64,000 nucleotides of DNA, from positions 1-64,000 of the forward strand of contig NZ_FMAH01000002.1 in the NCBI RefSeq assembly GCF_900094545.1, written 5' to 3'. Every line of letters starts with the position of its first letter. Position 1 is the stretch's first letter. The notes below the pieces were generated by a model that was given only the letters and a program-made list of their open reading frames with translations, did not search any database and was not told the DNA's origin. This DNA is from Martinezella miluonensis (GTDB lineage: Bacteria > Pseudomonadota > Alphaproteobacteria > Rhizobiales > Rhizobiaceae). The position numbers were made by a program, and so were the translations under genes. Shown here one piece after another: positions 52,444 to 62,058 of this stretch.

Positions 52444-53502
52444 ATGACCGTGGCATCCAATCGAGAGATCTATTTCAGCTTCTTTATGTTCACGGCCGAT
52501 TTGCGACCGGACGATACCGATTATACGCAGGTTCTCGTCAAGCATCTTAAGGCCCTTACCGAAATGGGCTACAGAGGCTTTGACCTGCATATCGCCGCCG
52601 GGCCTGCGGGCATCAACCATGAGCTTGAGGTCGACAGCTATGTCCGCCTGAAGAAGGCGTTCGATAAGGCCGGTTTGGAGGGCGCGAGGTTCACAACCAA
52701 TGTTGGGACCACGCGAACCTTCGATCCGACGTCACCTTACGAAGAGCAGCGCAAGCAGGCTCTCTCCTACCTCAAGTCGCGTGTCGACATCACATCGGCG
52801 CTAGGTGGAGGGGATTCGATCATGTCCGGGCCGTTCCTCTATCCCTACGGGGTCTTTCCGCTTACCGACTCTGGTGAGCCGATCTGGAGTGATGCCCTTC
52901 TGGATTGGATGACGCCGCGATATCTGGCCGCCCGCTCCGTCTTTCAGGACCTGACTGAGTACGCCTCCAGAAAAGGCGTGAAGCTCGCCATCGAGCCGGT
53001 CAAGAGTTGGGAAACTCCTCCACCGAATATGGTTTCGGAGGCGCTGGATTTCCTCGAAACTCTTGAGGCGCCACAGTGTGGCGTAACGATCGATACCGCT
53101 CAAGTTCTGATGGAAAGCCAGGGTCCTCAAATTTTCAAGGAAAATGTAGCCCGGGCAGTGCGGCAGAACCGGCTATATTATGTCCATGTTTCCGCGCCCG
53201 ACCGTGGCGCGATAAAGGACAGCTGGATCCCCTGGGATATTATGTTGGGCGAGATCGAGCCGGTTTACCGCGGACCTTACCTAGTCGAAGTATTTAACGC
53301 GATTCCACCCTTCGACAGCTCGATGAGGATGGCGCGTCGGCGCTTCTGGCGGCCGGGCGAAGACAAGCCTGAACCGGGCCGCGACAGTGCCTATGAGGTT
53401 GCCAGCGCTGCACTGGCGACGCTGGAAGAGCAGCTCGCTTCTTCTATCCGTTTTCGATCTCATCCGTCGCATCGACCTGCCACACACGCTGGCGATAGTT
53501 GA
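52444..53502 (+). CDS. TIM-barrel sugar-phosphate isomerase/epimerase
   Basis: A 352-residue protein of the same superfamily as its upstream neighbour, but distant in sequence. Metal and catalytic positions are suggested by FDLHIAAGPAG, KLAIEPVKSWE, VTIDTAQV, YVHVSAPDRG and VEVFNAIP. Similar proteins are annotated as D-tagatose/D-psicose 3-epimerase-like. The tail (RSHPSHRPATHAGDS) is rich in His/Ser and may be unfolded. It starts 1 base after the upstream stop. Confidence 0.85.
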   Translation: MTVASNREIYFSFFMFTADLRPDDTDYTQVLVKHLKALTEMGYRGFDLHIAAGPAGINHELEVDSYVRLKKAFDKAGLEGARFTTNVGTTRTFDPTSPYEEQRKQALSYLKSRVDITSALGGGDSIMSGPFLYPYGVFPLTDSGEPIWSDALLDWMTPRYLAARSVFQDLTEYASRKGVKLAIEPVKSWETPPPNMVSEALDFLETLEAPQCGVTIDTAQVLMESQGPQIFKENVARAVRQNRLYYVHVSAPDRGAIKDSWIPWDIMLGEIEPVYRGPYLVEVFNAIPPFDSSMRMARRRFWRPGEDKPEPGRDSAYEVASAALATLEEQLASSIRFRSHPSHRPATHAGDS

Positions 53503-53675
53503 TGGGCACGGAATACTGCATCCTCCCAGAACGACCCATCTGGGATAGCGCGTGAAAAGGCGACGGTCTCGTCCGTAACCTTTGGGATAATTCTACGGCC
53601 GAGCGGGTGGGTTCGAACCCACACCAACATGAACGATAAAGCGCCCCAAGTGTCCATTGAATCATGGAGATTCCT

Positions 53676-54500
53676 ATGGTGACTCAACTATCGGCTCCCA
53701 TAATAATCGCAAAACGGATGGGTGACGTCCGTATCCACACTTTCATTTCGTCTTTTGCGCATGATAATATTGCGAATGCTACTCATATTATTGAAAGTAA
53801 AAACAAGCTCGTTCTTGTCGACGGACAATTTCTGGTTCCCTATGCAAAGCAATTCAGAGCCTATGCCGACAGTCTCGGGAAACCGATAGACAGAGTGTAT
53901 CTTTCGCACAGGCACCCCGATCATTGGTTTGGATTGGCAGCCGCATTCAGCGATGTTGCCATTTATGCACTGCCCGAAACGATTAGCTTTCTTAGGTCGC
54001 ATGGCGAGGATTCGCTAAACGACCATTGGAAAATGGGCGATCTCGCCCCAAATAATATAATTATACCAGAGAAGAGTGTTTCACCTGGAGAGGAAATTAT
54101 AGACGGCGTGAAATATGCCTTCAAAAAGATAACAGACACAGAAATAGATTTCCTTCTTGCCATTGGACTTCCTGATCTGCGAATTTATATTGTACAAGAT
54201 TTAATTTATAGCGGAACACATCTTTACCTGACGAAATATATGAATAATTGGATTCGAATCCTGGAAGACATGCTGGTCTCGGATTACGAATTTTTCATGC
54301 CAGGCCACGGTTTTCCGGCTGATAAAAGCGAGGTGGCCAGAAATATCGAATACCTCTCCGCAGGCATGCAGGCAGTCGGCGATGGATTAGCAAACGACGC
54401 CTTCAAAGATTTCATGCTCCAAAGATACCCCGAACGTAAGTGTCCGGGAATATTTGACATATACGTGCCGCGGCTGTTCGACGGCGCGAGCGAGTTTTAA
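53676..54500 (+). CDS. MBL-fold metallo-hydrolase
   Basis: A 274-residue metallo-beta-lactamase-fold enzyme. The zinc motif SHRHPDHW provides His78, His80, Asp82 and His83; later ligands are likely in YSGTH and the terminal GHGFP. It is closest in style to alkyl/aryl-sulfatase- or lactonase-like MBL proteins, but the substrate is unknown. Codon use is much more AT-rich than the neighbours (ATTTAATTTATAGC-type runs), a sign of different origin. The ATG at 53676 follows GGAG; the ATG at 53664 has no RBS. A 170-base gap separates it from the upstream gene. Confidence 0.9.
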   Translation: MVTQLSAPIIIAKRMGDVRIHTFISSFAHDNIANATHIIESKNKLVLVDGQFLVPYAKQFRAYADSLGKPIDRVYLSHRHPDHWFGLAAAFSDVAIYALPETISFLRSHGEDSLNDHWKMGDLAPNNIIIPEKSVSPGEEIIDGVKYAFKKITDTEIDFLLAIGLPDLRIYIVQDLIYSGTHLYLTKYMNNWIRILEDMLVSDYEFFMPGHGFPADKSEVARNIEYLSAGMQAVGDGLANDAFKDFMLQRYPERKCPGIFDIYVPRLFDGASEF

Positions 54501-54539
54501 TGCCCTTGTCACTTGCAGTTAACAACGGAACTTCAAGCC

Positions 54540-56195
54540 ATGGTCAGCAAATATACCGTAGGACAATATCTGGTCGACAGGCTTCTTGAGCTCGATCTGG
54601 GGCATCTGTTCTCTATCGCGGGTGACTATTCGATAGACTGGGTGAACAACTATGTCGAACCAAGTCACATCCAGGTCATAGAAGAAGTCAACGAACTCAA
54701 TGCAGGCTATGCCGCGGACGGATATGCCAGGCTGAAAGGAATTGGTGCACTCTGTGTCACCTATTCGGCCGGCGCATTGTCTGCGGTGAATGCCATTGCA
54801 GGCGCCTATGTAGAGAAAGTGCCGGTCGTCCTGATCAATGGGACACCGAGCATACAAAAAACGCTCACATTCGAGCAGACCGGTTTCAGCTCCCACCATT
54901 TCATTAGCGGCCGTGAAACCGATCTTCAGGTTTTCGAATATATAACGACCGCAGCCGTCAGAATTGACAGCCCCGACCTTGCCCCGATGCTCATAGACTA
55001 TGCATTAACGCAATGCATAACGGAAATGCGCCCGGTTTATATCGAGCTTCTTGAGGATATAGTTGACCTGGAATGTGACCGTCCAGCAAAGGCTCTAAAG
55101 GCGGCTCGGATTTTCTCAAACCCGGAAAGTTTGCGTCAGTCGATCGATCAAATCAACGAAAGATTGGAAAACGCTGCCAAACCCCTCATCTGGATCGGCG
55201 TGGAGATTGACCGATTTGGCCTGCGCGAAAAAGCGGAAGACCTGCTTCGGCAACTAAAAATCCCATATGTTACGGAGCTATTGAGCAAAGCTGTCTTGTC
55301 CGAAGATGATGCGCTGTTTGCCGGCGTATTTGACGGCCGATCGTCGGCAGCGTCCGTCCAGGAACTGGTGACGGGTTCCGATTTCATATTGGCTTTGGGC
55401 GTTTGGCTGACGGACATCAACGCGCTGGGCTGGCCTACCGATTTCAAGCATACCGCATTTGTTTCGCTGGATACCGTCAAATATGGCGCATATTTCAGCG
55501 CGCAGGTTTCTTTGGCGGACTTGATAGACGGTCTGCTCGAGAAAGGAGCTACGCGCGAGACACGATATTTTTCGCGCAGCCCAGTTCAAGAAGCGCCTGA
55601 GGTGAATTTGACAGGCGAAATTTCATACCAGGGCTTCTACGAGTTTATTCCTGAGTTTATAGGAAAAGATACCATCGTCGGCAGCGATGCGAGCATGAAC
55701 TATTTCGGAAGCCTGTTGCTTAAAGTTCCGACCCCCAGAAATTTTATCTCGCAATCATCCTACTCGGCCATAGGCTATATCGGCCCGGCCGCAACGGGAG
55801 TCTGCCTGGCGAAGGAAAGCCACCAGCGGGTCATGGTCTTTGCGGGCGACGGCGGATTTCAGATGACCGCCCAATGCCTCTCGACGCAAACCCGCTTCGA
55901 ACTCAACCCAATAATTTTCGTGATCGACAATGGCATCTACGGTGTGGAGCAATGGCTCGCCGATACCGCGGCTTTCCGTAAGGAGAAGCCGTTTTACAAA
56001 TCATGCCTCCTGCACCAGTGGAATTACAGCAAGCTGGCAGATGTCTTCGGTTGCCAGGGGTGGAAAGTTCACACCTATGGCGAGCTGAAGGATGCCGTCC
56101 TGGGTGCATTATCGAACTCGAACAGTCCATCGATTGTTCAGGTTGTCGTGCCCAGCACGTCGATCCCTGACAATGCGACCTGGAAAAAATCATAG
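54540..56195 (+). CDS. thiamine-diphosphate-dependent 2-oxo-acid decarboxylase (pyruvate/indolepyruvate decarboxylase family)
   Basis: A 551-residue ThDP enzyme. The catalytic Glu52 is in NELNAGYAADGYAR, the family His pair (119-120) in GFSSHHFISG, and the ThDP/Mg motif in FAGDGGFQMTAQCLSTQTRFELNPIIFVIDNG. These distinguish PDC/IPDC-type decarboxylases from acetolactate synthases. It decarboxylates a 2-oxo acid to an aldehyde; pyruvate, indolepyruvate and phenylpyruvate are candidates. It starts 39 bases after the MBL gene and shares its less GC-rich codon use, so these two were probably acquired together. Confidence 0.92.
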   Translation: MVSKYTVGQYLVDRLLELDLGHLFSIAGDYSIDWVNNYVEPSHIQVIEEVNELNAGYAADGYARLKGIGALCVTYSAGALSAVNAIAGAYVEKVPVVLINGTPSIQKTLTFEQTGFSSHHFISGRETDLQVFEYITTAAVRIDSPDLAPMLIDYALTQCITEMRPVYIELLEDIVDLECDRPAKALKAARIFSNPESLRQSIDQINERLENAAKPLIWIGVEIDRFGLREKAEDLLRQLKIPYVTELLSKAVLSEDDALFAGVFDGRSSAASVQELVTGSDFILALGVWLTDINALGWPTDFKHTAFVSLDTVKYGAYFSAQVSLADLIDGLLEKGATRETRYFSRSPVQEAPEVNLTGEISYQGFYEFIPEFIGKDTIVGSDASMNYFGSLLLKVPTPRNFISQSSYSAIGYIGPAATGVCLAKESHQRVMVFAGDGGFQMTAQCLSTQTRFELNPIIFVIDNGIYGVEQWLADTAAFRKEKPFYKSCLLHQWNYSKLADVFGCQGWKVHTYGELKDAVLGALSNSNSPSIVQVVVPSTSIPDNATWKKS

Positions 56196-56304
56196 CAAGA
56201 GATTGCGCAACGGCTTCGAAACGGCCGGCGCTGCCCAATGCCTATTCTTCCGTCACCTAGAATGGCCCACGAATTTGTGGCCGTAAACCGAACGCGAGAA
56301 AACC

Positions 56305-58773
56305 ATGGCAACTCTGCTTACCGACAACCCCGCCCCCGGCGGTCCCGGAGCCACCGCGATGTGGACCCGGGCCGACAAAGACGCCGTCGGAACCGCATAT
56401 TCTTCAGCCAGCCAAATCTGGTTTACCGTTGTTGGCGGCATCGTCACCGAAATCTACTTTCCCGACGTTGACACGCCTCAGATTCGCGACTTCCAGCTGA
56501 TGTTCACTGACGGCGTCAGTTTTTTCCACGATGCCCAACGAGACTTTACCCACACCTGCGAGCCCATCGACGCGCGTGCGCCGGCCTATCGGCTGACCAG
56601 CACCGCGATAGGCCAGCCGTACACCGTGATTCAGGATATTATAGCGTCTGCGGACTCGTCTTGTCTTCTCGTCCGCACCCGGTTGGTGAGCGACCACCCG
56701 GATCTGCTCAGCCGGCTTAAGGTCTATGCACTGCTGGCACCGCACCTCCAAGGCCAGGGAGAGGACAACTCTGGCTATGTTGCCGTCACGACCGACGGCA
56801 AGAAGCTCGTTGCCCGGCACGCCGATTACTGGCTCGCACTCAATGCGAATTGCGGCCTCGGGCACACCAGCTGCGGCTTCGTCGGTGTCAACGACGGCTG
56901 GACGGACATCATCGGCAACCGGCGTCTGCCGATCTGGAACTACAACTGCGCTCAGAACGGAAACATTGCCCTGACGGCGGAGATCACGCGGGGTACCAAC
57001 ACGGAATTCGTGCTTGGGCTTGGCTTCTGCCAGAACCGCGAAGGCATGTCTTCGCAGCCGAATCCGGCCATGGTGCTGGTCCGCGAAGCATTGAGCTATC
57101 CCTTCGATCAGGAGTCGCCCCGCGGCCAGCTGCAGACCTATATCAACGATTGGGTCGAAGCGCGCTCTGCGGCTCCCGGATTTCAGCCTGTCCCGAAAAC
57201 GACCGGCGATAATGATCGCCTGTTCAATATGAGCCACAATATTCTCATCGCTCACGAGGATAAGAATTCGCTCGGCGCGCTGGTTGCTTCCCTCAGCATC
57301 CCTTGGGGCTACAGCAATCAAGACGGCAATTCCGGCTATCACCTCGTTTGGCCGCGCGACATGTGCCAAAGCGCCACCGCGCTGCTCGCTGCAGGTGAGA
57401 AAGATCTGCCGCTGCGTGCGTTGATGTTCCTCGCCACGAACCAATCACCCGACGGCGGATTCCACCAGAACTTCTACATCAACGGCGTTCCCTATTGGGA
57501 CGGCACGCAGCTCGATGAGATCTCCTACCCGATTATCCTGGCCTATCACCTGAGCCAGGAGGGCGCTCTTCAGAACTACAATCCAAAGCGCATGGTACTG
57601 GCCGCCGCGGGAGCCCTGATCGCCAACGGGCCAATGACGCAGGAAGAACGTTGGGAAGAGAACGAAGGCTATTCGCCCTCCACCTTGGCCTCCAACATTG
57701 CCGGCCTCATCTGCGCCGCCGATCTCGCGGAACATAGCTGGGGTGATCCCGCAACCGCCCAGTTTCTGCGAGAACACGCCGACTTCCTCGAATCCCACCT
57801 GGAAACTTGGTGTGTCACCACTGAGGGTAGTCTCGTCGCCGGGATCACGGAATATTATATCCGCATTCTCCCTACACAGGTGAAATCGGTCGGCAACAAC
57901 CGCAACCCTTCGCTGCCGGAGGACCCCAACGCGGCCACCGTTTATCTCAAGAACATCCCTCAAGGAGGCGCGTTTCCCGCCCGAGACGTGGTCGATGGCG
58001 GCTTCCAGGAGCTCGTCCGTCTCGGCATCCGTTCCGCTGACGACCCCATCATCAAGAATACGATCAACGTCATCGATGCCGTCCTCAAGGATGATCTGCC
58101 GAACGGCCCCTGCTACCGCCGCTATAACCATGACGGCTATGGGCAAGGCGACCAGGGCCAGGCCTTTGGTCCGCAAGGCGTCGGTCGGCCTTGGCCCTTG
58201 CTCACGGGAGAACGCGCCCATTATGAAGTCGCCGCCGGACGGGATGCGAAGCCTTATATTCGCTATCTGGAGGCCTTTGCCGGCACACGCGGCTTGCTCG
58301 CGGAACAGCTTTGGAATGCCCCCGACCTGCTCAATATTTATCCTCCGCTTATAAAGGGCGGCCCAACCGGATCCGCCATGCCTCTGGCTTGGGCCCATGC
58401 CGAGTATATCAAACTTGTCCGCTCTGTCTCCGATGGCCGGGTCTACGACCGACTCGATATCGTCGCCGATCGCTATCAAAAACCGCACCCCAAGAGTTTG
58501 CTCGAGGTGTGGAATTTCGATCGCCAATTCCTGTCGATGAAGGCCGGCAAGACGGTCCGAATTCCCATGACGACACCGTTCCGTCTCCGGTGGACTGATG
58601 ATGGTTGGAACAGCTGGCAGGATATCACCACCACGGACACCGTCGTCGGCATCCACTATGTCGACCTGCCTACGCAAGTTGCTCAGGCAGGCTCATCGCT
58701 CACCTTCACCTTCTTCTGGCTCTCCAGCCAAATCTGGCAGGGGAGCAACTTCTCAATCGATCTTCACCCCTGA
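56305..58773 (+). CDS. glycoside hydrolase family 15 glucan 1,4-alpha-glucosidase (glucoamylase)
   Basis: An 822-residue GH15 enzyme without a signal peptide, so cytoplasmic. The N-terminal beta-super-sandwich (about 1-270) begins with PGATAMWTRADKDAVGTAYSSASQIWFTVVGGIVTEIYFP. The (alpha/alpha)6 barrel follows, with the substrate motif YHLVWPRDMCQSATALLAAG, LDEISYPIILAYHL, and acid WEENEGYSPSTLASNIAGL, as in bacterial glucoamylases. It releases glucose from alpha-glucans such as glycogen fragments. It lies 16 bases before the GMC oxidoreductase, which links glucose release to a sugar oxidase. Confidence 0.93.
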   Translation: MATLLTDNPAPGGPGATAMWTRADKDAVGTAYSSASQIWFTVVGGIVTEIYFPDVDTPQIRDFQLMFTDGVSFFHDAQRDFTHTCEPIDARAPAYRLTSTAIGQPYTVIQDIIASADSSCLLVRTRLVSDHPDLLSRLKVYALLAPHLQGQGEDNSGYVAVTTDGKKLVARHADYWLALNANCGLGHTSCGFVGVNDGWTDIIGNRRLPIWNYNCAQNGNIALTAEITRGTNTEFVLGLGFCQNREGMSSQPNPAMVLVREALSYPFDQESPRGQLQTYINDWVEARSAAPGFQPVPKTTGDNDRLFNMSHNILIAHEDKNSLGALVASLSIPWGYSNQDGNSGYHLVWPRDMCQSATALLAAGEKDLPLRALMFLATNQSPDGGFHQNFYINGVPYWDGTQLDEISYPIILAYHLSQEGALQNYNPKRMVLAAAGALIANGPMTQEERWEENEGYSPSTLASNIAGLICAADLAEHSWGDPATAQFLREHADFLESHLETWCVTTEGSLVAGITEYYIRILPTQVKSVGNNRNPSLPEDPNAATVYLKNIPQGGAFPARDVVDGGFQELVRLGIRSADDPIIKNTINVIDAVLKDDLPNGPCYRRYNHDGYGQGDQGQAFGPQGVGRPWPLLTGERAHYEVAAGRDAKPYIRYLEAFAGTRGLLAEQLWNAPDLLNIYPPLIKGGPTGSAMPLAWAHAEYIKLVRSVSDGRVYDRLDIVADRYQKPHPKSLLEVWNFDRQFLSMKAGKTVRIPMTTPFRLRWTDDGWNSWQDITTTDTVVGIHYVDLPTQVAQAGSSLTFTFFWLSSQIWQGSNFSIDLHP

Positions 58774-58789
58774 AACACGCGGCGAGCCC

Positions 58790-60691
58790 ATGTCCCAGCA
58801 CATGTCAGATGCAGAACATCACAGCGCGCCCCTGGCGCCCACCATTGCTGCGGAAGAAGCCGCTGCAAAGAGTTACGATGCCGTCATCGTCGGCGCCGGC
58901 ATTTCCGGCGCCATCCTGGCGCACGAGCTCACAAGCAAGGGATATCGCGTCCTTATCCTGGAGGCAGGGCTCGGGCGCGATCTTTCGCAGGACGGCTATC
59001 AACGGTACCTGGAAACGTTCTATTCCAACCCAAACAAGGACAATAACGCACCCTTTCCGCGCAATCCCAATGCCGAAATGCCCCGTGGTCCCGACCTGCG
59101 GAAGCTCGCTCCCGGAGAAACAAATACCGAAGCCTATTGGGTGCAATCCGGCCCTTATGTCAGCGATTCGGTTTACACGCGTGTACTCGGCGGTACCACC
59201 GTCCACTGGGAGGCCAAGGCCATTCGCATGCTGCGGGAGGACTTCAGGCTGAAAAGCAATTTTGGCCAAGGCCTCGACTGGCCGATCGGTCTCGACGATT
59301 TGATGCCCTTCTACGACAAGGCGGAGTTCGTCCTCGGCGTCTCGGGTGATGCCGCAGCCCAGAGAAAGGTTGGTGTGGAGTATAGCAGCGACGACTACGT
59401 CTACCCGATGGTCGAGCTGCAAGCCAGCTATCTCGATCAGATCGTCTCCAACGGCCTCAAGGGCATGCAGGCGCAGATCGACGGCGAAAAGATCGACATC
59501 GATTGGATCACCTTTCCTCAAGCGAAAAATGCCGATCCCAATCCCGACTATGCCAAATGGAACGACGGCCGCCCTTATCAACCGGTGGGCGCCATCAGCA
59601 TGCACCAAAACCAGGAAGGGGAACGGTGCCAGGGCAACACCAACTGCGTACCGCTCTGTCCCGTCCAGGCGCGATTTGATGCACGCAAGGTCCTGATCAA
59701 GGCAATCAAGACCGGGCGGGCCGAGCTCGTCAACCAGGCTGTGGCGAGCCGCGTCTTCATTCATCCGGAAACGGGGGCGGTGACGGAGATCGAAGTCAAG
59801 CGCTACGAAGATCGCAAATCCCCCAATTACAAGAGCTATCGGGTACGGGGCAAGATCTTCATCCTTGCAGCGAATGCCGTCGAGAATGCTCGGCTTATGC
59901 TCGCCTCCGCGGTCCAGAACGGACAAGCCGTCAACGATCTTATGGGCCGCCATCTCATGGACCATCCATACCTGCTGTGCTGGGGTCTCCTCCCGGTCGA
60001 CGCCGGCGTCGGGCGCGGTCCCTCCTGCACCTCCGGACTTTGCAATTTCCGCGGCGGCAATTTTCGCCGGAAATTCGCTTCCTTTGCCGCCGACATCCAC
60101 AATGATGGCTGGGGTTGGGCGACCGGTTCCCCCGGCGCCGATCTCACGGAGTTCGTCGACGCTCGGAACCTTCACGGTCGGGCTCTCCGCAAAGAGCTTA
60201 CCGAGCGCCTTTCCCGGCAGCTATTGCTCGCCTACATGATCGAAATGCCGGCCGATCCAGAAAGCCGTGTCACAGTCGACGAGCAATACATCGATCGATT
60301 GGGCAACATGCGGCCCGTCGTTAGTTTCAAGCTCTCCGACTATAGCATGGCTACCGCCGAGTTCGCGCGTGGGCTTTCGAAGGAGATCTTCCAGAAACTG
60401 GGTGCGCGAGATTACACCCAGTACAATAGTTCGGATTACGGCTACGTCACCTACAACGGCAATGGTTACGCCATCCGGGGCGGCAACCATCTCTCGGGCA
60501 CGCACGTCATGGGCACCTCGAGCAGCAACTCTGTCGTCGATGTCGATCAAAAGTCTTGGGATCACCGAAACCTCTACATCATCGGCCCAGGCAGCATGCC
60601 TTCGATCGGATCTTCCAATACCACTCTCACGACGGCGGCGCTGTGTCTCAAAACGTCTGAAGCGGCCCTTAAACACCTGACATATCTGTGA
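58790..60691 (+). CDS. GMC-family FAD oxidoreductase
   Basis: A 633-residue glucose-methanol-choline oxidoreductase. The FAD fold is VIVGAGISGAILAHELTSKGYRVLILEAG (GAGISG at 35-40). Cysteines in GERCQGNTNCVPLCPVQARFDA match the Cys cluster of FAD-glucose and gluconate dehydrogenases, where it can hold a 3Fe-4S centre. Catalytic His is expected in GGNHLSGTHVMGTSSSN, and FAD ending in IIGPGSMPSIGSSNTTLT. There is no signal or Tat motif. The natural electron acceptor and substrate are unknown; an oxidised sugar is inferred from the GH15 neighbour. The ATG at 58790 is preferred; a frame extending upstream overlaps GH15. Confidence 0.93.
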   Translation: MSQHMSDAEHHSAPLAPTIAAEEAAAKSYDAVIVGAGISGAILAHELTSKGYRVLILEAGLGRDLSQDGYQRYLETFYSNPNKDNNAPFPRNPNAEMPRGPDLRKLAPGETNTEAYWVQSGPYVSDSVYTRVLGGTTVHWEAKAIRMLREDFRLKSNFGQGLDWPIGLDDLMPFYDKAEFVLGVSGDAAAQRKVGVEYSSDDYVYPMVELQASYLDQIVSNGLKGMQAQIDGEKIDIDWITFPQAKNADPNPDYAKWNDGRPYQPVGAISMHQNQEGERCQGNTNCVPLCPVQARFDARKVLIKAIKTGRAELVNQAVASRVFIHPETGAVTEIEVKRYEDRKSPNYKSYRVRGKIFILAANAVENARLMLASAVQNGQAVNDLMGRHLMDHPYLLCWGLLPVDAGVGRGPSCTSGLCNFRGGNFRRKFASFAADIHNDGWGWATGSPGADLTEFVDARNLHGRALRKELTERLSRQLLLAYMIEMPADPESRVTVDEQYIDRLGNMRPVVSFKLSDYSMATAEFARGLSKEIFQKLGARDYTQYNSSDYGYVTYNGNGYAIRGGNHLSGTHVMGTSSSNSVVDVDQKSWDHRNLYIIGPGSMPSIGSSNTTLTTAALCLKTSEAALKHLTYL

Positions 60692-60717
60692 TCAATCAAT
60701 AGGAGCGTAGCGCCATC

Positions 60718-62058
60718 ATGCAAACGCCAAGCACTGTAATCGAGAATGTCGAGCAGCTGAAAGAATACCTTCAGGTCGCCATTCAGCTCGAGCATGCCAC
60801 GATTCCGCCCTATCTCACCGCCGCCTATAGCGCGAAGATCGAGGTCAACAAGCCTTCCATCGACATCATCAGTGCGGTCGCCAAGGAGGAAATGCTCCAT
60901 TTGACCCTTGCGGCCAACCTATTGAACGCTATCGGCGGTCAGCCCGATCTCATCTCGGCCGATTTCGTCCCGCATTACCCCGCGCATCTGCCCACCGGTC
61001 AGGACGACTTCGATGTCAGCATCGAAAAACTCTCCGATCACGCCCTTCAAACATTTCTCGCGATCGAACGGCCGACCTCGCTAAAACCCGAACAGGCGGA
61101 TGCTGTCCAGTACATCGAGAAAACTATTCCTGTTTCAGGCCAGCACATCGATAAACCCATGCTCGAGAGCGAAAATCCATTGGTCCCGATCACCGAGGCG
61201 GGGGACGGAAACTATGAGTTTCACTACAAGATCGCGGTCGTCCCGCATCATCAGCTGACCGCCTATCGTCGGGGGATCTCGGAGGCAGGCAACTCGCTCG
61301 TGCCTCGTGTGCCGACAACGAGCTCGCCGGAACACCATCTTGAACTTCATTATTGGAGCATCGGTGAGTTCTACAAGGCCATTCACCTCGGCTTCGTCGA
61401 GCTAGCTAACAAGATGGAAATGAAAGCCCTCTTCGCCGGCGATCCGAAGAGGCAGGTCGATCCTAAATACTACTATTCGGCCGGCGGTGAATTGACGGCC
61501 ATTACCGACCTCAAGAGCGCTCTCATGGCCATCGACTTCATTGCCGACCAGGGTGAAGGCAGCAATCAGCGCGTCTATGACGCGGAGGGCGAACTTGCCC
61601 ATTATTACCGGTTCGATCAAATCCTGAAAAAACGGTACTACCGGGATCCGAGTCGGGATGGCGCTCGCGATAGCGCCGGGGATCCTCAAGGCGGGAGGTT
61701 TCCAGTCGACATGGAAGCGGTTTTTCCGATCAAGGCCAATGCAAAGATCAGCGACTACGACGGCTATCCAGAGCTGAAGGAAAACGCTCTTCTCTTCAAC
61801 GGCCAATACAAGCGTTTCCTCGGACACCTGAACACAGCCTTCAATGGTCAACCGGAACTCTTGGGTGGTGCGTTTACCGCGGAGATGTTCCGCATCAAGG
61901 TCGCCATGGAACGGCTCATTCACTACCCGATTCCCGGTACCGGCGAAAATGCGGCGCCCACCTTCGAGATGGACCAATTCAAAGACCCACCGGCTGTATT
62001 GCCGTCGTCGTCCGCACCCGCTCCAGCCACTCCTGCTACAAGCGTGTCCCATGTCTGA
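60718..62058 (+). CDS. ferritin-fold protein, VioB-like domain
   Basis: A 446-residue protein whose start (about 1-150) is a ferritin-like four-helix domain of the kind in VioB iminophenylpyruvate-dimer synthase: VEQLKEYLQVAIQLEHATIPPYLTAAYS and ISAVAKEEMLHLTLAANLLNAIGG. Likely iron ligands are Glu25, Glu58 and His61 with a second set in HHLELHYWSIGEFYKAIHLGF. The C-terminal half (to 446) is unrecognised; the tail is Pro/Ala-rich. This suggests oxygen- or peroxide-handling at an iron site. It lies 26 bases after the GMC gene and overlaps the next gene by 8 bases. Confidence 0.82.
   Translation: MQTPSTVIENVEQLKEYLQVAIQLEHATIPPYLTAAYSAKIEVNKPSIDIISAVAKEEMLHLTLAANLLNAIGGQPDLISADFVPHYPAHLPTGQDDFDVSIEKLSDHALQTFLAIERPTSLKPEQADAVQYIEKTIPVSGQHIDKPMLESENPLVPITEAGDGNYEFHYKIAVVPHHQLTAYRRGISEAGNSLVPRVPTTSSPEHHLELHYWSIGEFYKAIHLGFVELANKMEMKALFAGDPKRQVDPKYYYSAGGELTAITDLKSALMAIDFIADQGEGSNQRVYDAEGELAHYYRFDQILKKRYYRDPSRDGARDSAGDPQGGRFPVDMEAVFPIKANAKISDYDGYPELKENALLFNGQYKRFLGHLNTAFNGQPELLGGAFTAEMFRIKVAMERLIHYPIPGTGENAAPTFEMDQFKDPPAVLPSSSAPAPATPATSVSHV

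Noticed and set aside
53590..53665. A tRNA-like arm: palindrome GTGGGTTCGAACCCAC after the second TIM-barrel gene.
   Set aside because: The TTCGAAC loop cannot be closed by a 5-bp T stem with a 7-base loop, and no acceptor, D or anticodon arms fold on either strand.
57445..58677. A 410-codon minus-strand frame opposite the glucoamylase.
   Set aside because: Antisense shadow of the GH15 catalytic domain.
58805..60175. A 456-codon minus-strand frame opposite the GMC gene.
   Set aside because: Antisense shadow; the + strand carries unmistakable GMC motifs.
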